64,000 nt of DNA from Sporisorium sorghi (GCA_023212695.1 JALCCG010000081.1:1-64000), one strand, 5' to 3'; positions 41,651 through 50,896 are shown, counted from the stretch's first letter. Translations and numbers: made by a program. The notes: a model not told the origin generated them from the letters alone.

Positions 41651-41952
41651 CTTAAACTCACCCCTCATGTCTACTCACTTTAAAAATATTTCATTGCGAA
41701 CCTCTGTTTGTAACACTATAATGGTACATACAGAGGACACTCCATAAATAGAGAAAAGCCCTTATCGAATACCTTTTCGAAAAAAGAGCAGCTTATCCAT
41801 GGTTATGATAATCATCTCATATCCTGTAGATTTGCCCAAAACGTACATATTATACGTCAATATGACGGACTTTATGCATCTTTCCACACATTAAGTCTTG
41901 ACATTTCAGCAAACTAAAGACAAAGAGACCATCCTAATACTGACATTTTACA
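41651..41952 (-). promoter_or_regulatory. Long rpoBC leader
   Basis: About 300 nt lie between the promoter and rpoB. They include a 7-bp hairpin CCTCTGT/ACAGAGG (41736-41701), a GTCATATTGAC-type palindrome and a further TATAAT-like box near 41850, which may be a second weak promoter. No open frame with a start was found. The function of the leader is not evident from sequence. Confidence 0.45.
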
Positions 41953-41981
41953 ATAATACCATACCAGCATACCCAAGTCAA
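41953..41981 (-). promoter_or_regulatory. rpoBC promoter (sigma-A)
   Basis: TTGACT (41981-41976) and TATTAT (41958-41953) with a 17-bp spacer on the minus strand, placed just after the stop of the methyltransferase gene (42000). It gives rpoBC a transcription start separate from rplJL. Confidence 0.75.
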
Positions 41982-41999
41982 CAGCCTAGTTAAACTATT

Positions 42000-42605
42000 T
42001 CAAGAGGATTTGGTCGCTTTAAATATCCGGTACCCTTTATCCTTCGTTACTTCTTCTACCTGGTGAAACAAACTCTCCAGTTTAGCTTTTGCCGAAGGTG
42101 CACCTTGCTTCTTCTGAATCACAACCCACAGCTGCCCACCCTCACACAAATGACTCCACGACTCTTCAAATATAGCATGCACTGTTTCTTTCCCGGCACG
42201 TATAGGCGGATTGGTCAGAATCACATCGAACTGCTGATCCTTAACCACGGCAAATAAGTCGCTCTCCAGGATCGTTACATTCGAAATTCCGTTGCGCTTC
42301 GCGTTCTCTTTAGCCAATTCGACAGCACGGCTATTAATGTCGATCATTGTCACATGACCATCCACGACCATCTTTGCCGCCGTTAGACCGATCGGACCAT
42401 AACCGCAACCCACATCCAGAACGGAGGCATTCTGTTGAAATTCCATTGCATCTATCAAAACTTTGCTGCCATAATCCACGCCGCTCTTTGAGAATACACC
42501 CGCATCACTAATGAAATTGAACGTCTGTCCTCTCAGCTCTGTCTTTAACTCTTTGCGGTCATGAGCAATGTCTGGCTGATTCGAGTAATAATGTTGATTC
42601 GGCAT
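42000..42605 (-). CDS. Class I SAM-dependent methyltransferase (RsmC-like, YbxB)
   Basis: A 201-residue methyltransferase with the SAM motif LDVGCGYGPIGLTAA and the NPPI catalytic motif (ILTNPPIRAGKE), the mark of N6/N2 methylation on bases in RNA. Length and position (between rplL and rpoB) match the Bacillus ybxB gene, a member of the RsmC family thought to methylate 16S rRNA guanine; the exact target here is not known. ATG 42605 is chosen over 42608 because GGAGG then lies 5 nt upstream. Confidence 0.88.
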   Translation of the reverse strand: MPNQHYYSNQPDIAHDRKELKTELRGQTFNFISDAGVFSKSGVDYGSKVLIDAMEFQQNASVLDVGCGYGPIGLTAAKMVVDGHVTMIDINSRAVELAKENAKRNGISNVTILESDLFAVVKDQQFDVILTNPPIRAGKETVHAIFEESWSHLCEGGQLWVVIQKKQGAPSAKAKLESLFHQVEEVTKDKGYRIFKATKSS

Positions 42606-42721
42606 CATTTCCTCCGTATTGAACCAAAGTTTACCCGCCTGGACTTATGGTCCATAGGGTCTCCATTATCCCAGTATAACCGTTCTCACTGAAATCAGTA
42701 CGCGCAAGAATTCCCCGCCAC

Positions 42722-42762
42722 AATAACAAACCCCTTGAACAAATATTCAAGGGGTTTGTTTC
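42722..42762 (-). terminator. Terminator of rplJL
   Basis: A 15-bp perfect stem (AACAAACCCCTTGAA, 42725-42739, against TTCAAGGGGTTTGTT, 42746-42760) with a 6-nt loop and T-rich 3' arm on the minus strand, 27 nt after the rplL stop. Confidence 0.9.
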
Positions 42763-42788
42763 TTGCTGACGATAATCTGGAGAAGTTA

Positions 42789-43151
42789 TTACTTAACTTC
42801 TACGGATGCGCCTGCTTCTTCCAATTTAGCTTTAACAGCTTCAGCTTCTTCTTTAGCTACTTTTTCTTTCAAAGCTTTTGGTGCGTTATCAACCAGTTCT
42901 TTTGCTTCTTTCAAGCCAAGACCTGTGATTTCGCGAACCACTTTGATTACGTTGATTTTGGACGCGCCTGCGCTAGTCAGGATTACGTCGAATTCGGATT
43001 GCTCAGCAGCTTCAGCTGCACCAGCGCCACCAACAACAGCTACTGGAGCTGCAGCAGTTACACCAAATTCTTCTTCGATTGCTTTTACAAGATCGTTCAG
43101 TTCCAGAACGGACATGCCTTTAATTGCTTCCAAGATTTGCTCTTTGCTCAT
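42789..43151 (-). CDS. rplL: Ribosomal protein L7/L12
   Basis: A 120-residue stalk protein that recruits translation factors. The N-terminal dimerisation domain, the Ala/Gly-rich hinge ([19 protein letters not shown], about 33-51), and the C-terminal domain ([23 protein letters not shown]) are all present. It follows rplJ with a 68-bp gap and ends at a strong terminator. Confidence 0.98.
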   Translation of the reverse strand: MSKEQILEAIKGMSVLELNDLVKAIEEEFGVTAAAPVAVVGGAGAAEAAEQSEFDVILTSAGASKINVIKVVREITGLGLKEAKELVDNAPKALKEKVAKEEAEAVKAKLEEAGASVEVK

Positions 43152-43219
43152 TTAAGTTGAACCTCCATTTATTATTAAGATTTTATAGTTGTTGTTACAC
43201 AGCTCGGGAAAAACAAAAC

Positions 43220-43723
43220 TTATGCGCCTTGTTCTTCCTTCTCTGCAACTGCTTTAACTGCAAGCGCGAAGTTGCGCACTGGAGCTTGAAGCACGCTGAG
43301 GAGCATGGAGAGGAGACCTTCGCGGGACGGAAGTTCTGCCAGAGCTTTGATTTCACTCTCTCCGATTACACGACCTTCTACTACTGCGCCTTTCAATTTC
43401 AACGCGTCGTTTTTCTTAGCAAAATCGTTAAGAACTTTTGCTGGAGCGACAGCGTCATTGGTGCCAAATGCAACAGCTGTAGGACCAGTCAGGACTTCGT
43501 CCAGCTCAGTCAAATCTGCAGCTGCAGTCGCACGGCGAAGCAGCGTGTTTTTCAGTACTTGAAACTCGACGCCAGCTTCACGAAGCTGTTTACGAAGTTC
43601 GGTTACTTGTGCAACGTTCAGTCCGCGATAGTCAGCAACTACTGTCGATACGCTTTCGCGCAGCTTAGCAGCAACTACATCAACCGCTTCTTGTTTCGCT
43701 TGAATCACTTTTGCGTTTGCCAA
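43220..43723 (-). CDS. rplJ: Ribosomal protein L10
   Basis: A 167-residue protein that anchors the L7/L12 stalk to 23S r[40 protein letters not shown] is the usual core. The start is TTG 43723 with AGGAGGTGTAATCA upstream. In Bacteria L10 (with L12) represses its own operon by binding the leader; a leader with an attenuator hairpin lies upstream. Confidence 0.98.
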   Translation of the reverse strand: MANAKVIQAKQEAVDVVAAKLRESVSTVVADYRGLNVAQVTELRKQLREAGVEFQVLKNTLLRRATAAADLTELDEVLTGPTAVAFGTNDAVAPAKVLNDFAKKNDALKLKGAVVEGRVIGESEIKALAELPSREGLLSMLLSVLQAPVRNFALAVKAVAEKEEQGA

Positions 43724-43964
43724 TGATTACACCTCCTGGTTGTATTAGTAGCGTAAGAGCTCCAGGCTCTCCGCTCTTCCTACGGGCACTAAAAAAGCCT
43801 CCGTAGAATTACGAAGGCCTGATGAATCATCATTTGGCCGGATAACCGGACAAATTGTTGACGTTCTATCATAACACCTCGGTAGGAAATTAAGCCTGCT
43901 TAGGGCACCTACTGTCTACGGTAAGCATATTCAACTTTAAAGGTCAGTCTCGAAGACTCACAAC
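43724..43964 (-). promoter_or_regulatory. L10-type autoregulatory leader with attenuator
   Basis: The rplJL transcript begins with a leader of about 240 nt. Near its 3' part, GCCTTCGTA (43818-43810) pairs with TACGGAGGC (43805-43797, one wobble), followed by TTTTTT: a terminator. A second hairpin (AGAGCC/GGCTCT, about 43770-43756) lies between it and the ribosome binding site. An L10 leader with this layout is known in Firmicutes; here I infer it from position and hairpins, and no covariance search was possible. Confidence 0.7.
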
Positions 43965-43970
43965 TGTTAC

Positions 43971-44000
43971 ATAATATCAAATATCACTAACCGAAGTCAA
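43971..44000 (-). promoter_or_regulatory. rplJL promoter (sigma-A)
   Basis: TTGACT (44000-43995) and TATTAT (43976-43971) with an 18-bp spacer on the minus strand, directly after the rplA stop. It shows that rplJL can be transcribed separately from rplKA. Confidence 0.7.
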
Positions 44001-44008
44001 TGGTAATA

Positions 44009-44701
44009 TTATTTGTAAGTCGTTGTGTTCACGCGAGCGCTAGGTCCCATAGTCGAGGAAACAGCAATACCTTTCAGGTATACACCTTTAGCAGCAGCTG
44101 GTTTCGCACGATTCAATGCATCGATGAGAGCTTTGAGGTTCTCATTCAATTGAGCTGCATCGAAAGACACTTTGCCAATTGGAGCGTGGATTTGACCTGC
44201 TTTGTCCAGACGGTACTCGATTTTACCGGCTTTGATTTCTTGAACAGCCTTAGCAACATCGAACGTAACCGTACCAGCTTTAGGGTTAGGCATCAGGCCT
44301 TTACCACCGAGCAGACGGCCAAGTTTACCGACTTCACTCATCATATCAGGTGTCGCTACGCAGACGTCGAACTCGAACCAGCCTTGTTGGATTTTGTTGA
44401 TCATGTCTTGATCGCCAACAAAATCAGCACCAGCCGCTTCCGCTTCTTTCGCTTTGTCACCTTTTGCAAATACCAGAACGCGTTGTGTTTTACCTGTGCC
44501 GTGAGGCAAGACAACAACACCACGAACAGCCTGGTCTTGTTTACGTGGGTCTACACCCAAACGTACAGCCGCTTCAACAGTTTCGTCGAATTTGGCAGTT
44601 GCAGCCTTCTTCACAAGCTCTACAGCTTCCAAAGGCTCGTAAGTTGCTTCGCTGTCAATCAGCTTCGCAGCTTCAACGTATTTCTTACCGTGTTTAGCCA
44701 T
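44009..44701 (-). CDS. rplA: Ribosomal protein L1
   Basis: A 230-residue stalk protein that helps release deacylated tRNA from the E site and can repress its own operon. [23 protein letters not shown] and [19 protein letters not shown] are signatures. The start is ATG 44701 (MAKHGKKY) with AAAGGAGG upstream; the open frame continues to 44746 only upstream of the ribosome binding site. It lies 80 bp after rplK. Confidence 0.97.
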   Translation of the reverse strand: MAKHGKKYVEAAKLIDSEATYEPLEAVELVKKAATAKFDETVEAAVRLGVDPRKQDQAVRGVVVLPHGTGKTQRVLVFAKGDKAKEAEAAGADFVGDQDMINKIQQGWFEFDVCVATPDMMSEVGKLGRLLGGKGLMPNPKAGTVTFDVAKAVQEIKAGKIEYRLDKAGQIHAPIGKVSFDAAQLNENLKALIDALNRAKPAAAKGVYLKGIAVSSTMGPSARVNTTTYK

Positions 44702-44781
44702 GTTTGTTTTCCTCCTTTGTGGTGTTAGCGGAAATTCCTCCCACATAATCCGAACCTAGTCCGGTTTCAATCGAGAGACCA

Positions 44782-45207
44782 TTAGTCTTCGATTGTGATA
44801 CCCATACTACGGGCAGTACCCTCTACCATCTTCATTGCAGCTTCAACAGATGCAGCGTTCAGGTCAGGCATTTTTTGCTCAGCGATTTGACGCACAGCGT
44901 CACGCTTAACCGTTGCAACTTTCTTCTTGTTAGGCTCGCCAGATCCTTTTTCGATCTTAGCAGCTACGCGAAGCAGTACAGCAGCCGGTGGAGTTTTCGT
45001 GATGAACGTAAAGGAACGATCCTCAAACACCGAAATTTCAACCGGAATGATCAGACCAGCTTGATCAGCAGTACGAGCGTTGAATTCTTTACAGAATGCC
45101 ATGATGTTGACACCCGCTTGACCCAATGCTGGACCTACTGGAGGAGCCGGATTCGCTTTACCTGCAGGAATTTGCAGTTTCACAATCTTGATAACTTTCT
45201 TAGCCAT
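44782..45207 (-). CDS. rplK: Ribosomal protein L11
   Basis: A 141-residue protein of the GTPase-associated centre, the target of thiostrepton with 23S r[26 protein letters not shown] (with the thiostrepton-contact prolines) and the C-terminal SMGI region are standard. The start is ATG 45207 with AAGGAGGTG upstream; an in-frame GTG (45216) overlaps the ribosome binding site. Confidence 0.98.
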   Translation of the reverse strand: MAKKVIKIVKLQIPAGKANPAPPVGPALGQAGVNIMAFCKEFNARTADQAGLIIPVEISVFEDRSFTFITKTPPAAVLLRVAAKIEKGSGEPNKKKVATVKRDAVRQIAEQKMPDLNAASVEAAMKMVEGTARSMGITIED

Positions 45208-45278
45208 GGTTGACACCTCCTTGCATCAATAGTGGTAGCGGACGCCATAATACGCCCTCCCACAAGAAACCTGAAGAA

Positions 45279-45812
45279 TTAAATCTTCTCCACTTGAGTA
45301 TAATCCAACTCCAGCGGGGTTTCCCGTCCAAACATGTTGACGTGAACTTTCAACTTGCTCTTTTCAGCCAAAATCTCTTCCACGGAGCCCACGAAATTCG
45401 CAAAAGGACCAACCTTGATACGAACGGATTCCTTGATGTCGAATTCGATCTTCGGTTTCGGCTCTTCCATGCCCATATGCTTCAGAATCTGTTCAACTTC
45501 TTCTGGAAGCAAAGGCGTCGGTTTAGAACCGGACCCTGTCGAACCAACAAAACCGGTCACTCCTGGTGTATTGCGGACAACATACCAAGAATCATCGGTC
45601 TGAATCATTTCGACCAAGACATATCCCGGGTAAACTTTACGCATGACGGTTTTTTTCTTGCCGTCTTTGTTTACAATTTCTTCTTCCATCGGAACAAGAA
45701 CGCGGAATATTTTGTCCTCCATGCCCATAGACTCGACACGTTTTTCCAAATTGGCTTTGACTTTATTCTCATACCCAGAATAGGTATGAACTACGTACCA
45801 TCTTTTTTCCAT
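45279..45812 (-). CDS. nusG: Transcription termination/antitermination factor NusG
   Basis: A 177-residue factor with an NGN domain (about 1-110; start MEKRWYVVHTYSGYENKVKANLEKR) and a C-terminal KOW domain (RIKVGPFANFVGSVEEI). It binds the RNA polymerase clamp and controls pausing. It lies between rplK and secE, as in other bacteria. Confidence 0.98.
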   Translation of the reverse strand: MEKRWYVVHTYSGYENKVKANLEKRVESMGMEDKIFRVLVPMEEEIVNKDGKKKTVMRKVYPGYVLVEMIQTDDSWYVVRNTPGVTGFVGSTGSGSKPTPLLPEEVEQILKHMGMEEPKPKIEFDIKESVRIKVGPFANFVGSVEEILAEKSKLKVHVNMFGRETPLELDYTQVEKI

Positions 45813-45833
45813 ATCAAGCCACCTGGGACCCTT

Positions 45834-46025
45834 CTAAATTATCGCTTCGATCACAGCGGAAATACCGATGTCTACAACCCAAAAATAAATCGTGACAAAC
45901 ACAATGGTGCCGAGAACAATTAAAGTATAGTTCGTCAGTTCTTTACGATTGGGCCAGCGAACTTTTTTAAGTTCCGCCCAGCTTTCAGAGAAAAAGGAAA
46001 ACAGAGACTTGAAACCACGTTTCAC
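45834..46025 (-). CDS. secE: Protein translocase subunit SecE
   Basis: A 63-residue single-membrane-pass protein (hydrophobic stretch about 34-58), the clamp around SecY. The amphipathic N-terminal helix ends in the conserved KKVRWPNRKE. The start is GTG 46025 with GGAGGTG upstream. Located between rpmG and nusG. Confidence 0.96.
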   Translation of the reverse strand: MKRGFKSLFSFFSESWAELKKVRWPNRKELTNYTLIVLGTIVFVTIYFWVVDIGISAVIEAII

Positions 46026-46049
46026 GCCGACTACACCTCCAAAAGAAAA

Positions 46050-46199
46050 CTATCTGGTTTCGCGATGAGGAGTTTGCTCGTTACAGAACTTGCAAAATTT
46101 CTTCATCTCCATGCGGTCGGGGTGATTTCGCTTGTTTTTGGTGGTTGTGTAGTTTCTTTGTTTGCAGCTTGTACAAGCCAAAGTGATAATTACCCGCAT
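46050..46199 (-). CDS. rpmG: Ribosomal protein L33
   Basis: A 49-residue gene read from ATG 46199: [19 protein letters not shown]..., ending TPHRETR before TAG. C9, C12, C36 and C39 form the zinc site (CTSC, CKFC), so it is the zinc-binding L33 form. GGGAGGTGCACATC precedes the start. Gene order rpmG-secE-nusG is standard. Confidence 0.96.
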   Translation of the reverse strand: MRVIITLACTSCKQRNYTTTKNKRNHPDRMEMKKFCKFCNEQTPHRETR

Positions 46200-46374
46200 G
46201 ATGTGCACCTCCCGAAGACGTCCTTCTTTTCAGAAGAATCGATATTGATCCTAGTAGAAACAACCTTGTTCTCATCGAAACTCGGTTATTTCTGCGAGAT
46301 GAATAAAACCGTTGTTCCAAAAACTGTAACAACGATCCATTCATAAAACACGCGAATTTAGGCCTACCTAAAAC

Positions 46375-46403
46375 ACTTTATCACAAGGGTAGCGCCATTT
46401 CAA
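46375..46403 (-). promoter_or_regulatory. rpmG-secE-nusG promoter
   Basis: TTGAAA (46403-46398) and TAAAGT (46380-46375) with a 17-bp spacer on the minus strand. The leader to rpmG is about 170 nt. The remainder of the 560-bp gap up to sigH is described in the small RNA and terminator entries. Confidence 0.6.
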
Positions 46404-46494
46404 GCCTTTTTCTCTCTGATTGCGGGCTGCAATTAATGCCATTGCCAGCTAAGCCAGGGAATAGGTCCCCGGTTTATTGTAAACATCTCACTGT

Positions 46495-46614
46495 AAAAAA
46501 CTGTGGCGTTTCACAGTCTTTGTCCATTCTGCACAGCATTTATTCTATATCCAGTATGTTCAATCTTCTAACAGATGAAACACCAAATATTACACATTTT
46601 GCAGAATGAAGATC
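46495..46614 (-). ncRNA. Candidate small RNA between sigH and rpmG
   Basis: A promoter TTGACG (46648-46643), 16 bp, GATAAT (46626-46621) should start transcription near 46614. About 120 nt later comes a terminator: ACTGTG/CACAGT (46517-46500) with a 6-nt loop and TTTTTT. Inside, CATTCTGCA (46608-46600) and TGCAGAATG (46533-46525) can pair over 9 bp to close the molecule. No start codon with ribosome binding site was seen. Promoter, stem and terminator are all directly visible; a distinct transcript is inferred. Confidence 0.5.
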
Positions 46615-46712
46615 TTTGACATTATCAAAACATGATATCACCCGTCAAAAGACTAATGGCTGCAGAGTATACGGAGATTCCCAGCTGGCCATCATGAATA
46701 CTGTAATACAAT

Positions 46713-46738
46713 TAAAAAAAGGCTCTACTTGAGCCTTC
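46713..46738 (-). terminator. Terminator of sigH
   Basis: AAGGCTC and GAGCCTT (46719-46737) pair around a 5-nt loop, followed by a T-run on the minus strand, 22 nt after the sigH stop. Confidence 0.85.
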
Positions 46739-46759
46739 TGCTTCTTATCCGACGTTGTT

Positions 46760-47404
46760 TCAGTTATCCCTGACCTCCAAATAGCGTTCAAGCTTTCGCT
46801 TTACCCGCTGGAGGGCATTGTCAATCGATTTCACATGACGCCTTAAATCCACCGCAATCTCTTGATAGGATCGACCGTCCAGATAAAGCATCAGGACTTT
46901 CCGTTCCAGATCGCTTAAGATCTCTGACATCTTGTCTTCCAGGCCGACAAACTCCTCTTGATTGATGATTAGTTCCTCTGGATCGCTTACCGCTGTGCCG
47001 CAAATGACATCCAGCAGCGTACGGTCGGAGTCTTCATCGTAAATAGGCTTGTCCAATGAGACATACGAATTGAGCGGAATATGCTTCTGTCTCGTAGCAG
47101 TCTTAATAGCCGTAATAATCTGTCTGGTAATGCAGAGCTCGGCAAAGGCCTTGAACGAGGACAGCTTATCCCCTTTAAAATCACGAATTGCCTTGTACAG
47201 CCCGATCATGCCTTCCTGGACAATATCTTCCCGGTCAGCACCAATCAGAAAATAAGAACGGGCTTTAGCACGTACAAAATTCCGGTATTTATTGATCAAA
47301 TACTCCAGCGCCCCGCTGTCACCCTCACGGACCGCCTCGACAATGTCTTCATCGCTTATCACATCATACCCTGACAACATGACTTCCTTGAGGTCCACAC
47401 TCAA
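46760..47404 (-). CDS. sigH: RNA polymerase sigma factor SigH (Spo0H)
   Basis: A 214-residue sigma-70 family factor for the transition to stationary phase and the start of sporulation. Region 2 (NKYRNFVRAKARSYFLIGADREDIVQEGMIGLYKAIRDF, about 38-76) and region 4 (VLMLYLDGRSYQEIAVDLRRHVKSIDNALQR) are intact. The start is TTG 47404 (MSVDLKE) with GGAGGG 6 nt upstream; an ATG 13 codons upstream lacks one. Own terminator and promoter support independent transcription. Confidence 0.95.
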   Translation of the reverse strand: MSVDLKEVMLSGYDVISDEDIVEAVREGDSGALEYLINKYRNFVRAKARSYFLIGADREDIVQEGMIGLYKAIRDFKGDKLSSFKAFAELCITRQIITAIKTATRQKHIPLNSYVSLDKPIYDEDSDRTLLDVICGTAVSDPEELIINQEEFVGLEDKMSEILSDLERKVLMLYLDGRSYQEIAVDLRRHVKSIDNALQRVKRKLERYLEVRDN

Positions 47405-47462
47405 TAGAATCCCTCCGGCCCGGAACGCACGGTAGCCCGTCACTCGCTTGAAATATATGACA

Positions 47463-47491
47463 AGTATATATGATGTCTACTAGACCGTCAA
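47463..47491 (-). promoter_or_regulatory. sigH promoter (sigma-A)
   Basis: TTGACG (47491-47486) and TATACT (47468-47463) with a 17-bp spacer on the minus strand, about 60 bp before the sigH start. In Bacillus sigH is transcribed from a sigma-A promoter repressed by AbrB; an A/T-rich flank would suit that but is not proof. Confidence 0.65.
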
Positions 47492-47609
47492 CCACGTTCT
47501 AGCCAATATAGGCCGATAATAACATTTAATGTAAACTATTTCGTAGATTCATATACTCTTCCATTCTTCAGACGAGCCTGCATTTTCGTCCCCATTGTGT
47601 AAAACAGTC

Positions 47610-48131
47610 CTATTCCCTTCGCCAGCGCTCAAACATCTGTCTCACATCCGGCGGCAGCTTCCCGTCAAGTGTATTCCTGCTCTTGGTCTGCTCCTTCGTA
47701 ATTTTCTGCTTCACTTCGCGCTCACTCTGCTCCACTTCATTCAGCAGCTCACGGGCAGATAACCGAAGCGCTCCCCGGGCAAAAATGACATGCTGCTCAA
47801 TCAGATCACTGGTCGCCACATAAATTTTACGCCGGCGGTGGCTAAACTCTCCAACAAGCCGTTCAATGCACTCATCGGCCGTTTCCTTCTCTTTCGTAAA
47901 AAACACCTGTACCTTACCCTGGATATATGATTTCCCAAGGCCCGGAACCCGGTAAGCATCAAAAATCGCCACGATTCTGAGGCCTGAATACGCTTGATAT
48001 TCCGCTAATTTCTCAAGCAGCACATCCCGGGCTTCCTGCATGCTGCTATTGGCGAGTTTCGCAAGAAAAGGCCAGCCGCCGATCATGTTGTAGCCATCGA
48101 CCAGCAGCACATCCCGCCAATCGGCCATCAT
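47610..48131 (-). CDS. rae1: NYN-domain endoribonuclease Rae1 (YacP)
   Basis: A 173-residue PIN-like NYN ribonuclease. The catalytic motif DVLLVDGYNMIGGW at the start contains the first acidic metal ligand, and SDLIEQ contains another. The Bacillus enzyme binds the ribosomal A site and cuts specific mRNAs during translation. Position between rlmB and sigH is conserved. It begins 2 bp after the rlmB stop (ATG 48131, with 48128 as alternative), so translation may be coupled. Confidence 0.92.
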   Translation of the reverse strand: MMADWRDVLLVDGYNMIGGWPFLAKLANSSMQEARDVLLEKLAEYQAYSGLRIVAIFDAYRVPGLGKSYIQGKVQVFFTKEKETADECIERLVGEFSHRRRKIYVATSDLIEQHVIFARGALRLSARELLNEVEQSEREVKQKITKEQTKSRNTLDGKLPPDVRQMFERWRRE

Positions 48132-48133
48132 TG

Positions 48134-48886
48134 CTAACCCTGAAGGCGGCGACGGCGAAGAACTTCGTACATAACGACACCTGCGGCAACCGAAGCGTTA
48201 AGCGAATTGATCTTTCCAGCCATCGGCAGCTTCACAAGCACATCGCATTTTTCGCGGATCAGACGCCCCATTCCTTTACTTTCATTCCCGATTACGATTG
48301 CGACCGGTCCGTCAAATACTTCAGTATCGTACAATTCCTGAACAGCATCAACCACGGTGCCAACCACCCAGACACCCATTTCTTTCAGCTGGTCAATCGT
48401 CTGACCCAGATTGGTCACCCTGGCTACAGGTACGTATTCTACCGCACCAGCCGATGTTTTGGATACGGTGGCCGTCACCTGAGCGGATCGGCGCTTAGGC
48501 AGTACAACACCGTGAGCCCCCGTGCAGTCGGCCGTTCTCAAAATCGAGCCCAGGTTATGAGGATCCTCGATTTCATCGAGAAGCAGCAGGAAAGGCGGTT
48601 CCCCTTTTTCCTCCGCAACCTTGAGCAGATCCTCCACTTCCACATAAGCATAAGGAGCCGCTTGGGCAACCACGCCCTGATGCTGAACCCCCGGAACCAT
48701 CTGATCCAGCTTGCGCTTGTCTACGTGCTGAATGACAATGCCCAGTTTTTTGGCTTCCGCAATAATGGGCAGCGTCAAATGCTTCTGCGCATTCTCGGCA
48801 ATCCATATTTTATTGATCGTACGTCCTGATTTGAGCGCTTCCGTTACGGAATGCTTACCAGCCACTACTTCCTCTTCTTGCAACAT
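48134..48886 (-). CDS. rlmB: 23S rRNA (guanosine-2'-O-)-methyltransferase RlmB (TrmH family)
   Basis: A 250-residue SPOUT methyltransferase with an N-terminal L30e-like RNA-binding domain (about 1-85) and a C-terminal knotted domain with DEIEDPHNLGSILRTAD, VIGNESKGM and the knot motif LPMAGKINSLNAS. It modifies a conserved guanosine of 23S rRNA. The start is ATG 48886 with AGGAGGAGACATAT upstream; the frame extends six codons more. Conserved neighbour of mrnC and rae1. Confidence 0.94.
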   Translation of the reverse strand: MLQEEEVVAGKHSVTEALKSGRTINKIWIAENAQKHLTLPIIAEAKKLGIVIQHVDKRKLDQMVPGVQHQGVVAQAAPYAYVEVEDLLKVAEEKGEPPFLLLLDEIEDPHNLGSILRTADCTGAHGVVLPKRRSAQVTATVSKTSAGAVEYVPVARVTNLGQTIDQLKEMGVWVVGTVVDAVQELYDTEVFDGPVAIVIGNESKGMGRLIREKCDVLVKLPMAGKINSLNASVAAGVVMYEVLRRRRLQG

Positions 48887-48975
48887 ATATGTCTCCTCCT
48901 GCATATCAGCCAGCTGCCCAATTTCGGGAAATACCGGCTGTATCGTTTCATTGCTGGTATTTGATGTCTTTCGAT

Positions 48976-49419
48976 CTATTTAGCAGACCCCTCGATAAAC
49001 TCTATGCTCTTTCCAATGAGCTCACGCAGACGATCTTGCTCTCCCGTATAATATAAATACCCAACAAGCGTCTCAAATGCCGTTGCATGCCGATATTCCA
49101 GCACATCGGCATTTTTCGGTATGCTGCCCGATTTGGCATTGCGTCCCTGCCGGACCACATCGCGCTCCTCCTCCGTCAGCTCCGGATCAAGAAATGCCAA
49201 TATCCGGCTCTGAGCTTTCGCCGACACGAATCCTGTCGCTGTGCGGTGCAGGTGATGAGGCCGAAGATTCGCCTTCGATATCAAGAACTGCCGCACAGCC
49301 ACCTCGTAAATGGCATCTCCGATGTAGGCAAGCACGATCGGCGGAATCAGACGTGCCGGCTTCGACGGCGGAAAGTCAAACCAACCGGCTGCGGAGTCAT
49401 GAAACTCGGCCCCGCTCAT
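48976..49419 (-). CDS. mrnC: Mini-ribonuclease III (MrnC)
   Basis: A 147-residue RNase III-like enzyme without a double-stranded RNA-binding domain. The signature AYIGDAIYEVAVR supplies acidic active-site residues, and the second site lies in FETLVGYLY. It trims 23S rRNA ends in Bacillus. It overlaps the cysS stop by 4 nt (ATGA), so it is coupled to cysS. Confidence 0.95.
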   Translation of the reverse strand: MSGAEFHDSAAGWFDFPPSKPARLIPPIVLAYIGDAIYEVAVRQFLISKANLRPHHLHRTATGFVSAKAQSRILAFLDPELTEEERDVVRQGRNAKSGSIPKNADVLEYRHATAFETLVGYLYYTGEQDRLRELIGKSIEFIEGSAK

Positions 49420-50822
49420 TTACGCCGCCAGCGCATGCCTTGCGCCGTATCTTCTAGCACGATGCCTTCGTCCGCCAGCTTGTCGCGAATTTCATCGGCT
49501 CTCGCCCAGTTTTTATTCTTCCGGGCTTCAATACGTTCAGCAATCAAGGCTTCAATCTCCTCGTCCAGCAAATCGCCCGTACCGGTATTGACAATGCGAA
49601 GAACGCCGTTCATTTCGTTGAAAGCACGCAGCACTTCATGTAGGTCGGCTGCAGGAATCGAAGCTTCCTTCAGCAGCTGATTCGCCTCGCTAGCCCACTG
49701 GAACATCGCTGTGATTGCATCCGGCGTATTGAAATCATCCTGCATTTTTTGATGAAATTCGCCAAGAACCGCAGATATTTTACCCGCAACCTCCTGGCTC
49801 ACTTCGTCGTCTTTGGAACCGATGGCCGTGCTCAAGCGATGTTCAATATTAGCTGCCGCATTAGCCAGACGCTCTACGCTGTTCTGTGCCTGGTCCATCA
49901 CTTCATCGCTATAATTCAGCGGGTTTCGGTAATGGGTAGACAGCATGAAATAACGCACAGCTTCCTTCGTATATTGTTCGCGAAGCTCCTTAACCAATAC
50001 GCCATTACCCAGCGACTTCGACATTTTTTCGTTATTGATACGGATATATCCATTATGCATCCAATAGTTCGCGAGCGGTTTACCCGTCAATGCCTCGGAC
50101 TGCGCAACTTCGCATTCATGATGCGGGAACTGCAAATCCTGCCCACCGCCATGAATATCCAGCGTATCCCCAAGATAACGGCGTGCCATCGCCGAGCACT
50201 CAATATGCCAGCCTGGACGACCGTCTCCCCATGGGCTGCTCCAGTAGATTTCTCCCGGCTTGGCTGCTTTCCATAGAACAAAATCCTCGGGGTTTTCTTT
50301 CCGCTTATCGACCTCAATCCGAATACCGAACTGCAGCTCATCCAGATTTTGCTGGGACAACTTGCCGTAATCATCAAACTTGCGAGTGCGATAGAATACG
50401 TCTCCCCCGTTCTCATACGCAAAATCGCGATCCACAAGCTCCTGGATAAATTCGATTATATTCTCCATATTGTCCGTTACCCGCGGATTTAACGTGGCTC
50501 TCGGTATGCCAAGACCGTCCAAATCCTCGTAATACGCCTGGATAAACTTATCCGCTACCTCCGGAACGGTGGTGCCGGTCTGTTCGGCTTTGCGGATCAT
50601 TTTGTCATCTACGTCCGTAAAGTTCACCACATAACTCACGTCATTGCCCTGATTCTCGAAGTAAGCGCGAACCACGTCGAAAAAAATCATCGGGCGCGCA
50701 TTCCCAATATGGATATAATCGTACACGGTAGGACCACACACATAGATCTTGACCTTCCCAGATTCCTGAGCGACAAACGTTTCTTTCATACGGGTTAGCG
50801 TGTTATAGATTTGCAGTGCCAT
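49416..50822 (-). CDS. cysS: Cysteinyl-tRNA synthetase
   Basis: A 468-residue class I synthetase. The HIGN motif (38-41), zinc ligand C29 in YVCGPTVYDY, and the KMSKSLGN motif (near 266) are visible, and the C-terminal anticodon-binding domain ends in RWRRK. It is in a unit cysE-cysS-mrnC-rlmB-rae1 led by a cysteine T-box, so its level should follow tRNA-Cys charging. Confidence 0.98.
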   Translation of the reverse strand: MALQIYNTLTRMKETFVAQESGKVKIYVCGPTVYDYIHIGNARPMIFFDVVRAYFENQGNDVSYVVNFTDVDDKMIRKAEQTGTTVPEVADKFIQAYYEDLDGLGIPRATLNPRVTDNMENIIEFIQELVDRDFAYENGGDVFYRTRKFDDYGKLSQQNLDELQFGIRIEVDKRKENPEDFVLWKAAKPGEIYWSSPWGDGRPGWHIECSAMARRYLGDTLDIHGGGQDLQFPHHECEVAQSEALTGKPLANYWMHNGYIRINNEKMSKSLGNGVLVKELREQYTKEAVRYFMLSTHYRNPLNYSDEVMDQAQNSVERLANAAANIEHRLSTAIGSKDDEVSQEVAGKISAVLGEFHQKMQDDFNTPDAITAMFQWASEANQLLKEASIPAADLHEVLRAFNEMNGVLRIVNTGTGDLLDEEIEALIAERIEARKNKNWARADEIRDKLADEGIVLEDTAQGMRWRRK

Positions 50823-50896
50823 ATTGTATCATCCCAGTCCTTTCATTCCATCACTTATTGTTCCTTCACGTACATTGCTGCTTATTCCAAAAAAAC

